Assembly (NCBI RefSeq): GCF_007896435.1
Contig: NZ_VCBL01000001.1
Location: forward strand, 959,345-1,023,344
DNA: 64,000 bases
Reading direction: 5' to 3'
Origin: Rummeliibacillus suwonensis
GTDB lineage: Bacteria; Bacillota; Bacilli; Bacillales_A; Planococcaceae
Shown here: in pieces, positions 10,142 to 19,049 of the stretch
Position numbering within the stretch: the stretch's first letter is position 1
Layout: every line of letters starts with the position of its first letter
Program-made: the position numbers and the translations under genes
The notes under the pieces: generated by a model
Database searches by the model: none
Told to the model about the DNA's origin: nothing
The model's input: the letters and a program-made list of their open reading frames with translations, nothing else

Positions 10142-10535
10142 TTAAGTTCGGCGATGTTCAGTTCATTATTGTAAAAAGTCATGAGACTCGACCGTAATTG
10201 GACGAGACAAGATACGAATGATGCTTATACGATCAAATGGAACTTTCCACAGTGGAGGTTTTCTTCATCCCAACACTGTGTATAAGTTGAACCAACTGTG
10301 CTTTACAGGCAGTTGATTTCCAGCTTAACCTCTTCTTTTTCGATGTAAAGAGCTATTTCAGGATGGTTGGGCGCAATCACTCATGGAAAATTCGTTTAAA
10401 TCTTGAAGAGTGCTGTACGTTAATGCGAGATACAAATATAGTGAGCCATTTGGCATATCCGTTATCGATTTTCATATAAGCAACTACATTGATGAACAGA
10501 GCCATGCTAAGATGTAACTTAAGGAGTGAATTATA
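10142..10535 (+). other. udk-greA intergenic region
   Basis: No gene is seen. The middle (about 10241-10346) is a degraded minus-strand copy of the IS200/IS605-like element. The greA ribosome site AAGGAG lies at 10521-10526. Confidence 0.5.
10241..10346 (-). repeat. Degraded IS200/IS605-like element, minus orientation
   Basis: Read on the minus strand it carries the right-end pattern GGATGAAGAAAACCTCCACTG followed by GGAAAGTT, plus remnants of the GGTTCA and ACTGCC core. It matches the short form at 59684-59833 in order but is much diverged. Confidence 0.6.
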
Positions 10536-11012
10536 TTGTCAACTGAAAAACAATATCCAATGACTGCTGCTGGAAAGCAAAAATTGGAGGAAGAATTAGA
10601 ATACTTAATCTCAACAAAACGTAAAGAAGTAGTAGAACGTATTAAAATAGCTCGGGGTTTTGGCGACCTATCTGAAAACTCTGAGTATGATGCAGCAAAA
10701 GACGAACAAGGTTTTGTCGAAGGACGTATTTCACTTCTTCAAACAATGATCCGTAATGCGGTGATTATTGAAGAAGGTACAAGTGCCTCAGACATCGTTA
10801 CAATCGGTCGTACAGTAACATTCAAAGAACTTCCTGATGAAGATCCAGAAACTTATACGATTGTAGGTTCTGCAGAAGCAGATCCATTTGAAGGACGTAT
10901 TTCAAACGATTCACCAATTGCAAGAGGTTTAATAGGCAATAAAGTTGGCGATAAAGTAAAAATCACAACTCCTGGTGGAGATATGGATGTTGAAATTGTG
11001 GCAATCAAATAA
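10536..11012 (+). CDS. greA: Transcription elongation factor GreA
   Basis: Rescues backtracked RNA polymerase by stimulating transcript cleavage. It has 158 residues, the usual length. The N-terminal coiled coil (about residues 10-75) carries [16 protein letters not shown] with the acidic tip, and the C-terminal FKBP-like domain has [14 protein letters not shown]. Start TTG 10536 is supported by AAGGAG 10-15 bases upstream. A terminator follows. Confidence 0.97.
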   Translation: MSTEKQYPMTAAGKQKLEEELEYLISTKRKEVVERIKIARGFGDLSENSEYDAAKDEQGFVEGRISLLQTMIRNAVIIEEGTSASDIVTIGRTVTFKELPDEDPETYTIVGSAEADPFEGRISNDSPIARGLIGNKVGDKVKITTPGGDMDVEIVAIK

Positions 11013-11029
11013 TCGGTTACTCTTTCAAA

Positions 11030-11060
11030 AAACTCACCTCTTATAAAGGTGGGTTTTTTC
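11030..11060 (+). terminator. Intrinsic terminator of greA
   Basis: The stem CTCACCT/AGGTGGG is followed by TTTTTTC and TTTAT. The TTTAT directly precedes an IS200/IS605-like element, so the element appears inserted at the end of this terminator. Confidence 0.8.
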
Positions 11061-11065
11061 TTTAT

Positions 11066-11277
11066 TTCGCTTTAACAGGCAGTAAGATCCCCATCTTAAG
11101 ATTTAGAGAGAAATGAGAAAGATAAATGGGGGATCAACTTTCGTATGCGTCTGATTGGTTCAGGCGGGCAGAATGTTGATCCCTCAGGTGTTGGCACAGG
11201 ATATGGTGCTTTTCACTTTCATTCCTCTATTTCAGTATTGGATGAAGAAAACCTCCCACTGATGGAAGCTTCATTTT
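11066..11277 (+). mobile_element. IS200/IS605-like non-autonomous element, long form (copy A)
   Basis: About 212 bases with the layout of the other long copies: left-end TTCGCTTTAACAGGCAG directly after TTTAT (11061-11065), a core with GGTTCAGGC, TCAGGTGTTGGCACAGGA and GGTGCTTTTCACTT, and a right end with GGATGAAGAAAACCTCCC and GAAGCTTCATTTT. The hairpin arms are partly decayed. It contains no open frame. See the findings for the family. Confidence 0.7.
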
Positions 11278-11790
11278 ATATGTGAAAATGAAGCGTTAAC
11301 AACTATAGAAGAGCCCCAATAAAGTAACTAGAATAGCTCTGTCATTAGAAGTTAGAGAGTTTAGAATATTTCCTTACTATGGTTCATATAGATGTCATTA
11401 GTTGCGTTTTTGATAACCGCTAGAAGATGTTCTCTATTTTATGCTATGATATATTTATCTTGATCCAACAAAAGCAGACCATTGATAGGTGGCAAGATGA
11501 ATACGATTTTATTTTTGATTCCATGTGGAAATGCTCTTGAATCAAGACAAAGGCCCAGGAAGCAATACGCTGGGCATAATTGATACATAGTTGTTGAAGC
11601 AACCTTTAAGGACTTGAACCCGTCACCATAAGTGAAACTTCACACAGTGGTTTTCCTTCATACTCTTGGGTATTAGTTGAAACAATCGGGTATTTACAGG
11701 CAAGTGATTCTCCCGACTAGCCTCTTGCTAACTGGGGTCTATAGTGGGAGTTTACTGCCGTTAATAAAGAGATAAATAGGGGGAATACAT
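11278..11790 (+). other. Intergenic region between element copy A and yrrS
   Basis: No gene is supported. There is a GCCCAG/CTGGGC hairpin near 11550-11573 and a 28-codon frame at 11497-11583 with no clear ribosome site. A minus-oriented element remnant occupies 11630-11771. The yrrS ribosome site (AGGGGGAAT) follows directly. In B. subtilis a penicillin-binding protein gene (pbpI) lies hereabouts; it is absent. Confidence 0.5.
11630..11771 (-). repeat. Degraded IS200/IS605-like element, minus orientation
   Basis: On the minus strand it begins after TTTAT (complement of 11772-11776) with CTCTTTATTAACGGCAG, matching the left end CTCGCTTTAACGGGCAG of other copies. It ends with AAACCACTGTGTGAAGTTTCAC, matching the right end. 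It abuts the ribosome site of yrrS. Confidence 0.65.
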
Positions 11791-12594
11791 ATGGCTGAAC
11801 TTGGACGTCGATATAACCCAAAAGAAAAAAAGACAAAAAACACCAAAAATACAGGTAAGAAAAAGCTAGATAAAATATTAAACCTGTTAATAGGAGTTGT
11901 GGTTGTATTAATACTGATCGTTGCTGCTTTTATCGTTATTGGAGGTACAGATGATCCAGATACCAATAATAAAAAAGTGGCAAAAACAACTCAACAAGAT
12001 CCAGAAGAAAAAGATGAAAATATAGTGGAGAAAGATCCTAAAGAAATAGAAAAAGAGAAAGCTCAGCAAGCAGAAGATGCTCAAGAGGCTGAGGAACAGG
12101 ATCAAACTCAAACGGATACTAATGAAAATTCGATCAATACAACAGAAGAAAATATGGATGATACAACTACAGAAACGGATACTTCTTCGAATGATACTAC
12201 TACAACAAACGATGATTATAATTATGAAGATAGTCAAACAGCTTCTACCGAAGCATCTAGTGATCCAAATGTAGCAAAAGTAATCACAGATTCTAGTTGG
12301 CAGCCTACTAAAACTTCTCAAAAAGATAGTGGTAGCACTCATGTTTCAAGTTATTCTGAAGGATCCGCTGATTGGAATGAAAAAATCACGACGATTGCGA
12401 ATACTACAGGATTAGATAAAAAAGATATGATTATTTGGTATGTCAAAAACGGTGGTAGCCCTGATACCTCAGTTGGAATTGTTTCATCAAAAGATAAAAA
12501 GAAAAGTTATCGTGTTTCGATGAAATGGATTGCGAATGAGGGTTGGAAACCAACAAAGTTGGAAGTACTAAAAACGTATAAAGGTGCATATTAG
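11791..12594 (+). CDS. yrrS: YrrS family membrane-anchored protein (DUF1510)
   Basis: A 267-residue protein with a basic cytoplasmic head, one transmembrane helix (about residues 31-50), a long acidic, Thr/Asp/Glu-rich low-complexity linker (about 60-165) and a C-terminal DUF1510 domain ending in YRVSMKWIANEGWKPTKLEV. The orthologue YrrS in B. subtilis is next to the sporulation-linked penicillin-binding protein gene pbpI, which is missing here. Function unknown; probably cell-wall related. Ribosome site AGGGGG upstream. Confidence 0.85.
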   Translation: MAELGRRYNPKEKKTKNTKNTGKKKLDKILNLLIGVVVVLILIVAAFIVIGGTDDPDTNNKKVAKTTQQDPEEKDENIVEKDPKEIEKEKAQQAEDAQEAEEQDQTQTDTNENSINTTEENMDDTTTETDTSSNDTTTTNDDYNYEDSQTASTEASSDPNVAKVITDSSWQPTKTSQKDSGSTHVSSYSEGSADWNEKITTIANTTGLDKKDMIIWYVKNGGSPDTSVGIVSSKDKKKSYRVSMKWIANEGWKPTKLEVLKTYKGAY

Positions 12595-12600
12595 TATGTT

Positions 12601-12645
12601 AAGACGGTTGTCCAAATCTTGACGGATAGCCGTCTTTTGCTTTAG
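12601..12645 (+). terminator. Intrinsic terminator of yrrS
   Basis: The stem AAGACGG/CCGTCTT (12601-12607 with about 12630-12636) is followed by TTGCTTT. Confidence 0.7.
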
Positions 12646-12695
12646 ATTAAAAAACGAAGGTTGTATGATCATATAGAGAAGGGAAGATTGATGAC

Positions 12696-13388
12696 ATGAA
12701 AATTGCTGTCATTGGAGCAATGGAAGAAGAAGTGGAATTATTAAGAAATACACTTCAAAATACTTCAACAAAAATAATTGCCAATAGTGAATATACAAAA
12801 GGTACATATGCTAGTCATGATGTTATTGTATTAAAAAGTGGAATAGGTAAAGTAAATGCAGCTATGTCTACAACTATTTTATTAGATGAATATCAACCAG
12901 ATGTTGTGATCAACACGGGTTCTGCAGGCGGCTTTGATGAAAAATTAGAAATAGGTGCAATTGTTATTTCTGATGAAGTTCGTCATCATGATGTAGATGC
13001 TACGATCTTTGGATATGAAATGGGACAAGTACCACAAATGCCAGCATCATTTAAATCTGATGAGAAATTGATGAAACTTGCTGAAGAAGCAGTAACAGAA
13101 ATTGGGGAACATCAATTTGCTGTTGGATTAATCACAACAGGCGATTCATTTATGAACGATCCAGTTCGCGTCGAAAAAGTGCGGAGTTATTTCCCCACTA
13201 TGAAAGCAGCTGAAATGGAAGCAGCGGCAATCGCACAAGTTTGTTATCAGTTTGGCACTCCATTTGTAGTTATTCGTGCATTATCAGATATTGCCGGAAA
13301 AGAATCCAATATCAGTTTTGATGAGTTTTTACCAGTTGCTGCAAAACATTCAACTCAAATCGTATTAAAAGTTATCTCTAAATTATAA
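12696..13388 (+). CDS. mtnN: 5'-methylthioadenosine/S-adenosylhomocysteine nucleosidase
   Basis: Cleaves MTA and SAH to adenine and the thiosugar in methionine salvage and SAM recycling. It has 230 residues. The N-terminal [16 protein letters not shown] carries the conserved Glu, TGDSFM is the substrate loop, and [10 protein letters not shown] and [12 protein letters not shown] hold the catalytic Glu and Asp near residues 172 and 196. Start ATG with GAAGGGAAG upstream. A separate transcription unit after the yrrS terminator. Confidence 0.96.
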   Translation: MKIAVIGAMEEEVELLRNTLQNTSTKIIANSEYTKGTYASHDVIVLKSGIGKVNAAMSTTILLDEYQPDVVINTGSAGGFDEKLEIGAIVISDEVRHHDVDATIFGYEMGQVPQMPASFKSDEKLMKLAEEAVTEIGEHQFAVGLITTGDSFMNDPVRVEKVRSYFPTMKAAEMEAAAIAQVCYQFGTPFVVIRALSDIAGKESNISFDEFLPVAAKHSTQIVLKVISKL

Positions 13389-13513
13389 GCTGTCACAATT
13401 TCGTCAACCTTTTGACAGGGGATGTTCAAAAAGTATTCGTATAAACCCTCCTTTCAAGTGTTAAGATATAGGTAATAAGTTACTACAATCTAGGGATGTT
13501 GGGAGGGTTTAAT

Positions 13514-13591
13514 ATGACATTCATTATGGTAGGAGCTGTGGCTATTACTGCAATTCTAAGTCTTATTATGGTATCAGAAGTATCTGCTTGA
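13514..13591 (+). CDS. Small predicted membrane peptide, 25 residues
   Basis: The ATG at 13514 follows the strong ribosome site GGGAGGG (13501-13507) and opens 25 codons ending in TGA. The product starts MTFIMVGAVAIT and is almost entirely hydrophobic, enough for one membrane helix, ending VSEVSA. I do not recognise it. A weak promoter (TTGACA 13422-13427, TATTCG 13444-13449) lies upstream. Its place next to sigK makes a sporulation role conceivable, but nothing shows that. Confidence 0.55.
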   Translation: MTFIMVGAVAITAILSLIMVSEVSA

Positions 13592-13944
13592 TTGAACAAT
13601 GATTCTATATTGTTTTCAGGGGTTTTGAATACAGTTTTAAGCTAAGATCCAGCAGATTTATATTGACTTTGCGACTACTCATGGAAAGTTTTTATCCATA
13701 GAAGTATGTGCATGGAACATATTATTAATTTGAACTAAAAAGAAATAAATAGGATAGAGCTAACGATTTTTTTAGCTCAAATTGAAAGCGCTTTTCCAAG
13801 TTTGGATGATTAAAAAAAGATTATTTAATTTTACAATCTTTTTTCACAATGCTCATCGAATTGATGCATGTAATCTTAATCTACTACAGGCTGATGTTGG
13901 CAAGATTCAAAACAAGCAAAATACCCCCAATTGAATGTAAAATT
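13592..13944 (+). other. Intergenic region between the small peptide gene and sigK
   Basis: AT-rich DNA with no supported gene, repeat or clear RNA. A bidirectional hairpin follows at its right end. Confidence 0.4.
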
Positions 13945-13947
13945 AAG

Positions 13948-13990
13948 AAGGAGTTGCCCCAAGACCGCATGGGGAACTCCTTTTTTGATT
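13948..13990. terminator. Bidirectional terminator next to sigK
   Basis: The stem AAGGAGTTGCCCC/GGGGAACTCCTT has a 10-base loop. On the plus strand it is followed by TTTTTTGATT. On the minus strand, downstream of sigK, it is followed by CTTAATTTTAC. Confidence 0.75.
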
Positions 13991-14015
13991 ATTTTTTTGC
14001 GAACCTCCTTTTTTT

Positions 14016-14723
14016 TTAAAGGTTTTTTCGTTTAAAGTGTTGATATAGCTTGATCAAAGCTCTTTTTTCAATGCGGCTTACATAACTTCTCGAAATATTC
14101 ATCTCCTGAGCAATTTCCTTTTGCGTTTTGGCATCTTGCTGTCCAAGACCATACCGCTGCTGGATAATAGATAGCTCTCTTTCATCCAATAAATCTAAGT
14201 GTTCATATAACTTTTGTTCTTCTTCTCGACGTTCAATTTGTTGTTCAGTTGTGGGATCATCACTTTGAAGAAAATCTGCAATTTCAAGAGGGTTTCCATC
14301 TTTGTCAGAACCAATTGTTTCATAAAGTGAAACATCTTTTTGTACCTTTTTTTGACTTCTCAGATGCATTAAAATTTCATTTTCAATACAACGAGCTGCA
14401 TAAGTGGCCAATCTTGTTTTTCTCTGTGGCGTAAAACTCGCGACGGCCTTCATCAAACCGATTGTTCCGATTGAAATATAATCATCTAATTGTTCATGTT
14501 TTGGATGGAATTTTTTTACTACATGTGCTACGAGCCGCATATTTCTTTCAATCAACTCCAGTTTGGCTGATTCGTCACCATTCAAAAAGCGTTCGAGACA
14601 CTCTGCTTCTTCTTCCTTTGTAAAGGGCTGAGGAAATGATTGCCCTTTTAAATAGCCAAGTAAGATGGGGAGTTCAACCCAAAACTGTAGGATGGCTGTT
14701 AAAAGGGTGCTAATGGTCGTCAT
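14016..14723 (-). CDS. sigK: RNA polymerase sporulation sigma factor SigK (pro-sigma-K), uninterrupted
   Basis: The late mother-cell sigma factor. About 235 residues with a hydrophobic pro-sequence (residues about 1-23; LPILLGYLKG resembles the SpoIVFB cleavage region), then FPQPFTKEEE. Sigma region 2 contains LISIGTIG-like DYISIGTIGLMKAV and KTRLATYAARCIENEILMHLRS; region 4 has the helix-turn-helix TQKEIAQEMNISRSYVSRIEKRAL. I use ATG 14723 although the open frame runs 107 codons further upstream; that part is not sigma-like. GAAAGG directly touches this ATG, an unusual spacing. No skin-type insertion is present. Confidence 0.93.
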   Translation of the reverse strand: MTTISTLLTAILQFWVELPILLGYLKGQSFPQPFTKEEEAECLERFLNGDESAKLELIERNMRLVAHVVKKFHPKHEQLDDYISIGTIGLMKAVASFTPQRKTRLATYAARCIENEILMHLRSQKKVQKDVSLYETIGSDKDGNPLEIADFLQSDDPTTEQQIERREEEQKLYEHLDLLDERELSIIQQRYGLGQQDAKTQKEIAQEMNISRSYVSRIEKRALIKLYQHFKRKNL

Positions 14724-14744
14724 CCTTTCGTAATTGTTAATAGT

Positions 14745-14754
14745 ACACCATATG
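14745..14754 (-). promoter_or_regulatory. Possible mother-cell sigma -10 element of sigK
   Basis: On the minus strand CATATGGTGT resembles the -10 of sigma-E/sigma-K promoters (CATACA- or CATA-N3-TA-like) and lies about 22 bases before the sigK start. I see no good -35, so this is tentative. Confidence 0.25.
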
Positions 14755-15001
14755 ACATGAAATGTCTTTTTACAACAAAAAAATGATTGTAAAAAGAATA
14801 GAATGACTTTTGCAAGAGGTGAATGGCTTATGGGGTGTAAGTTTGAAGGAAAGTTAAAAAAGCTTATGACAAACAAATAAAGTGGAAATTTGATTTTAAG
14901 AACGATGAGATGAATTATTATGGATGATTTTCGTTCCAGATGACGAATCTTTGAAAGTCGTGGTATTACCTTCGAAATTGATTCTTTTATTGAAAAATAA
15001 C

Positions 15002-15038
15002 AAAAGTACCGAGAAGAGAAATCCTTTCGATACTTTTT
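15002..15038 (-). terminator. Likely terminator of pssA
   Basis: An imperfect stem AAAAGTACCG/CGATACTTTT has T-rich sequence on both sides. It lies downstream of pssA on the minus strand. Confidence 0.5.
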
Positions 15039-15063
15039 TGACATTCTGAAACGATTGATCCAT

Positions 15064-15106
15064 TATTAACAGGCAGTAAAATCTCCAATGTGTGAAGGTT
15101 CACTTT
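15064..15106 (+). repeat. Internally deleted IS200/IS605-like element remnant
   Basis: The left-end pattern TTAACAGGCAGTAAAATCTCC is joined almost directly to the right-end tail GAAGGTTCACTTTA. Both match the fuller copies, so this is probably an internally deleted copy. Confidence 0.5.
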
Positions 15107-15644
15107 ATACTTTCTTCAGTGAAAATGTGCTAACCATAAGATAAGATAATAGCGGGAACAAAAATAGATAAAAAGCCGTTGAAAGTATAGGTATGAAGAA
15201 AAATGATACCGTTAAGATTGCACCTGCTGCAGTAATGGGTAAACCACAAAAGTATCCATTCGATTCAGTAATGTTAAAACGAGCAAGTCGGAATGCCCCA
15301 CAAGCGATGTATAATACAGCTAGACTCATACCGAGCGTACCATAATTGATGATGGTCATTTCATACATTAATATCGCAGGAGCTACGCCAAATGATATAA
15401 TATCACTCATGGAATCCAATTGTTTTCCTAATTCAGATTCCTGATTAAATTTCCGGGCTACTTTCCCATCATAGCGATCTAAAAAAGCCGCGATAAATAT
15501 AAATAAGACTGCGAAGTTATATGATTCATTGATAGTGGCCATTATGGAGGCTCCACCAAATGAGATATTTCCAATTGTAATCAAATTTGCAATATGAGCT
15601 TTCATTTTTTTAATTGTGGTATCCACTTTATGAATAAGGAACAA
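15105..15644 (-). CDS. pssA: CDP-diacylglycerol-serine O-phosphatidyltransferase
   Basis: Makes phosphatidylserine at the membrane, the first step to phosphatidylethanolamine. It has 179 residues with several transmembrane helices. The CDP-alcohol phosphotransferase motif is complete: D59-G60-x2-A63-R64-x8-G73-x3-D77-x3-D81. TTG 15644 is supported by AAAGGAGTG seven bases upstream. It is divergent from psd, which performs the next step; in B. subtilis the two are in one operon, so the arrangement here is rearranged. Confidence 0.94.
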   Translation of the reverse strand: MFLIHKVDTTIKKMKAHIANLITIGNISFGGASIMATINESYNFAVLFIFIAAFLDRYDGKVARKFNQESELGKQLDSMSDIISFGVAPAILMYEMTIINYGTLGMSLAVLYIACGAFRLARFNITESNGYFCGLPITAAGAILTVSFFFIPILSTAFYLFLFPLLSYLMVSTFSLKKV

Positions 15645-15731
15645 TGGACAGCACTCCTTTATATTCAGTATTTAGATATTATACTGCTATTTTGTTGCTA
15701 CTGTAAAACTATTTAAGAATGAGGTATTAAA

Positions 15732-16517
15732 TTGTTAAGAGAAAAACTGTATCGCTCCATAGTAGAATTGACAAACGGAAGATGGACATCTTTTTTGCTA
15801 AAGCATTTTACAACTTCCCGAATTAGTAAAAGATTGATTTCTTCATACATTCATATATACGATATTAAACTTGACGAAGTTTCAGAAAAAAAGGAAGATT
15901 TTCGAAATCTCCATGATTTTTTTATCCGACGTTTACGAGAAAATGCACGCCTTATTGAGGAAGGGGCATGTGTGTATACCAGTCCTGTTGATGCAAAAAT
16001 TGAATCATTTGGGAATATCGAAAAAAACACAGCATTTTATGTGAAAGGGAAAACCTATGATTTAAAAGATTTACTTGGCAAAGATGAAATTGTCAATCAT
16101 TATATAAATGGAAAATATATCGTGTTTTATCTAAGTCCTGCTGATTATCATCGATTCCATAGCCCGATCGACGCTAAAGTCATTAGACAATTTACATTGG
16201 GAAGAAAATCTTATCCAGTCAATCGTTTAGGCTTAACTTATGGTAATCAGCCGATTTCAAAAAATTACCGGCAAATAACAGAATTGATCACTAAAAATGG
16301 ATCGCGCTGTGCCTTTATTAAAGTGGGGGCGATGTTTGTCAATTCGATTCATATTACAAATACTTCAGAAAAGTGGAATAAAGGAGAAGAAGTCGGCTTT
16401 TTTGGATTTGGTTCAACGGTCGTTATGTTATTTAATGAAAACAGTATCCAGTTTTCGGAAAATGTCATACAAGGTATGCACATCAAGGTGGGTCAAGCGT
16501 TCGCACATATGTTATAA
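15732..16517 (+). CDS. psd: Phosphatidylserine decarboxylase
   Basis: Converts phosphatidylserine to phosphatidylethanolamine. It has 261 residues. The self-cleavage motif is FGST with the pyruvoyl serine at about S228, and DYHRFHSPIDA holds the conserved histidines. Start TTG 15732 with only a weak ribosome site (AATGAGGT). It is divergently transcribed from pssA across 87 bases, which suggests a shared regulatory region. Confidence 0.95.
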   Translation: MLREKLYRSIVELTNGRWTSFLLKHFTTSRISKRLISSYIHIYDIKLDEVSEKKEDFRNLHDFFIRRLRENARLIEEGACVYTSPVDAKIESFGNIEKNTAFYVKGKTYDLKDLLGKDEIVNHYINGKYIVFYLSPADYHRFHSPIDAKVIRQFTLGRKSYPVNRLGLTYGNQPISKNYRQITELITKNGSRCAFIKVGAMFVNSIHITNTSEKWNKGEEVGFFGFGSTVVMLFNENSIQFSENVIQGMHIKVGQAFAHML

Positions 16518-16577
16518 TTTTAAAAGTTAGTTGTAGCGCGAAAAAAAGAAGTACTAATTAGAATAGGAGAAAGAAAT

Positions 16578-17099
16578 TTGTATAAATTGATCATGCCAAA
16601 GGAATTTGCTCTTTCAATATTTGACATAACACCTAAAAAGCTAAAGCAAATGGGCATTAGAGGGATTATTACAGACCTTGATAATACATTAATCGAATGG
16701 AATCGAGCAGATGCAACAGATGAACTCATTGAGTGGTTTAAAATAATGCATGATGCTGACATTCAAATCGTCGTATTATCAAACAACAAAGAATCTCGCG
16801 TCAAAAAATTTGCAGATCCATTGGGAATTCCTTATATATTCAGAGCACGTAAACCGCTTATGAGTGGATTTAAACGAGCGCTTGCATTGTTGAAGTTGAA
16901 ACCAGAAGAAGTCATGATGGTGGGTGACCAGATGTTCACAGATATGATGGGAGCGAATCTTAGTAGATTACACACCATTTTAGTGAAGCCTGTAGCCCAA
17001 TCTGACGGCTTTGCAACGCGTTTTAATCGTTTTATCGAAAGGCGTGTTTATAAATATTTAGACAAAAAAGGTATTCATATTTGGGAGGAAAAACGATGA
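16578..17099 (+). CDS. yqeG: YqeG family HAD-type phosphatase
   Basis: A HAD subfamily IIIA phosphatase of 173 residues. Motif I is TDLDNTLIEW (about residues 35-44), motif II VLSNN, and MVGDQMFTDMMGAN is motif IV. It always precedes yqeH in Bacillales and may serve ribosome assembly or nucleotide metabolism; its substrate is unknown to me. Start TTG 16578 with AGGAGAAAG. Its stop overlaps the yqeH start (ATGA). Confidence 0.92.
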   Translation: MYKLIMPKEFALSIFDITPKKLKQMGIRGIITDLDNTLIEWNRADATDELIEWFKIMHDADIQIVVLSNNKESRVKKFADPLGIPYIFRARKPLMSGFKRALALLKLKPEEVMMVGDQMFTDMMGANLSRLHTILVKPVAQSDGFATRFNRFIERRVYKYLDKKGIHIWEEKR

Positions 17100-18199
17100 A
17101 CGAAATGCCACATTGTATCGGCTGTGGTACACAAATCCAGACAGAGGACAAAAATGCACCAGGATACGCTCCTGTCTCAACTTTAGAAAAAGAAGATATC
17201 ATTTGCCAACGTTGCTTTCGTCTGAAAAACTACAATGAACTTCAACCTGTGTCTTTAACAGATGATGATTTTTTACGTATTTTAAATGGCTTGGGCAAGC
17301 ATGAAGGCCTGATCGTGAAAATTGTAGATATTTTTGACTTTAATGGCAGCTGGTTGCCTGGTCTACATCGTTTTGTAGGCAATAATCAAGTATTGTTGAT
17401 TGCAAACAAGGCAGACTTGCTTCCTAAATCAGTGAAAAAACAAAAAGTCATTCATTGGTTAAAACGAGAAGCAAAGGCTTTAGGGCTTAAGCCAATCGAC
17501 GTACTACTTGTTAGTGCCCATAAAGGAAATGGTATGCAACAAGCTATGGAAGCCATTGATGAATATCGTAGAGGGCGTGATGTCTATGTTGTTGGGTGTA
17601 CAAATGTAGGAAAATCTACGTTTATTAATCGTATTATCAAACAAGCTACAGGTGCTGGGGATATTATAACAACCTCCTATTTTCCAGGGACAACGCTTGA
17701 TATGATTGAAATTCCTCTTGATGATGGTCATGCTATTTATGATACCCCTGGAATTATCAATCATCATCAAATGGCGCATTATTTAGATCCGTCTGAATTG
17801 AAATATATTATGCCTAAAAAAGAGATCAAACCGAAAGTATTTCAGCTGAACCCTGAACAAACATTATTCATCGGTGCTTTAGCACGTTTTGATTTTATAC
17901 AAGGAAAAAGATCAGCTTTTACAGTGTATATTGCAAATGATTTGAATATTCACCGTACAAAGCTAGAAAATGCAGATGAATTATACAGAAATCATAAAGG
18001 TGAATTGCTGACTCCACCATCTGAAAAATATATTGATCAACTACCGAAATTAGTCCGCCATGAATTTTCGATAAAAGAGGCAAAGACAGACATTGTTTTC
18101 TCGGGTCTTGGATGGATAACCATTCAAAATCCAAACGTAGTAGTTGCAGCATATGCCCCAGAAGGCGTAGAAATTCAAATTCGCCCTTCACTAATTTAG
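17096..18199 (+). CDS. yqeH: Ribosome biogenesis GTPase YqeH
   Basis: A circularly permuted GTPase needed for 30S subunit assembly. It has 367 residues from ATG 17096, chosen over an upstream frame extension because GGGAGGAAAA precedes it. The N-terminal zinc finger has C7, C10, C37 and C40. The G motifs occur in permuted order: NKAD (104-107), SAHKGN (140-145), the P-loop GCTNVGKST (167-175) and DTPG (216-219). It overlaps yqeG by 4 bases. Confidence 0.96.
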   Translation: MNEMPHCIGCGTQIQTEDKNAPGYAPVSTLEKEDIICQRCFRLKNYNELQPVSLTDDDFLRILNGLGKHEGLIVKIVDIFDFNGSWLPGLHRFVGNNQVLLIANKADLLPKSVKKQKVIHWLKREAKALGLKPIDVLLVSAHKGNGMQQAMEAIDEYRRGRDVYVVGCTNVGKSTFINRIIKQATGAGDIITTSYFPGTTLDMIEIPLDDGHAIYDTPGIINHHQMAHYLDPSELKYIMPKKEIKPKVFQLNPEQTLFIGALARFDFIQGKRSAFTVYIANDLNIHRTKLENADELYRNHKGELLTPPSEKYIDQLPKLVRHEFSIKEAKTDIVFSGLGWITIQNPNVVVAAYAPEGVEIQIRPSLI

Positions 18200-18211
18200 G
18201 GGGGATAGGTT

Positions 18212-19045
18212 TTGAGAAAATGGTACGCAGTGATTGGAGATCCGATCGAGCATTCGATGTCGCCACTTATGCATAATGCCTGGATGGCAGAAGAAAGCAG
18301 AGATGCTAGTTATATTCCGATTCATGTACAGCCAGAAAATCTAGAACAAGCGGTTGCATCATTAAAACTATTAGGTTGTAGTGGCTGGAATATTACGATT
18401 CCACATAAAGAAAAGATCATCCCATATTTAGATGAGCTGGATGAATCTGCTCGTAAAATGGGGGCAGTTAATACTGTCGTAAGGCAACCAAATGGGACGT
18501 ATAAGGGATATAATACAGACGGTTTAGGCTTTGTCCGTTCACTAGAAGATGAAATAGGCGACAGTCATCGTGATGAACAGGTCTTAATAATTGGAGCTGG
18601 AGGAGCAGCACGGGGTATTGCTTTTGCTCTTGTTGCAACAGGTTACAGACATATTACGATTGCTAACCGCACTGTTTCCAAAGCGCAAGCGATTTGCGAC
18701 GAATTAGATATTACGGCAAAAGCAATTTCGTTGACTGAAGCAGCTGAACAACTTAGCGGTTTTGAAATTCTCGTACAAACTACTTCAGCAGGGTTAAATC
18801 ACAGTGCGTTTGCATTGCCGATTGCAATGGATCGACTATCAAGCACTGCAATTGTTGCAGATATTGTGTATAATCCTTTAATGACACCGTTTTTAATAGA
18901 AGCAAAGAAAAAGGGAGCAACTGTCATAACAGGACTCGGCATGTTTATCCATCAAGGTGCACTTGCTTATAGTTATTGGACAGATACGTACCCAAAAGCA
19001 AAAGTTGTCCGTCATCTTTTGCTTGAGCATTTAGGAGGAAAATAA
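18212..19045 (+). CDS. aroE: Shikimate 5-dehydrogenase
   Basis: Reduces 3-dehydroshikimate to shikimate with NADPH in aromatic amino acid synthesis. It has 277 residues. The substrate site SMSPLMHN (15-22) and the catalytic lysine in ITIPHK (K66) are clear, as are NTDGLGF and the NADP-binding GAGGAAR. Start TTG 18212 is supported by AGGGGGGAT. It lies in the yqeG-yqeM cluster as in B. subtilis. Confidence 0.96.
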   Translation: MRKWYAVIGDPIEHSMSPLMHNAWMAEESRDASYIPIHVQPENLEQAVASLKLLGCSGWNITIPHKEKIIPYLDELDESARKMGAVNTVVRQPNGTYKGYNTDGLGFVRSLEDEIGDSHRDEQVLIIGAGGAARGIAFALVATGYRHITIANRTVSKAQAICDELDITAKAISLTEAAEQLSGFEILVQTTSAGLNHSAFALPIAMDRLSSTAIVADIVYNPLMTPFLIEAKKKGATVITGLGMFIHQGALAYSYWTDTYPKAKVVRHLLLEHLGGK

Positions 19046-19049
19046 TTAC

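Larger units (their letters stand above)
14724..15104. other. sigK-pssA intergenic region
   Basis: AT-rich. It holds the sigK upstream region, a terminator-like hairpin for pssA at 15002-15038, and a small remnant of the IS200/IS605-like ends at 15064-15106. The open frame that extends sigK upstream across this stretch is not considered coding. Confidence 0.45.

Noticed and set aside
11497..11583. 28-codon frame MNTILFLIPCGN...
   Set aside because: No clear ribosome site and no recognisable sequence; lies between element copies.
13428..13449. Strong promoter for the 25-residue peptide
   Set aside because: TTGACA is present but the -10 (TATTCG) is poor; mentioned only as weak support.
14724..15044. 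107-codon upstream extension of sigK
   Set aside because: The extra residues are not sigma-like; the pro-sequence and family length fit a start at 14723.
13592..15104. skin-type prophage or recombinase at sigK
   Set aside because: sigK reads through uninterrupted and no recombinase gene is present.
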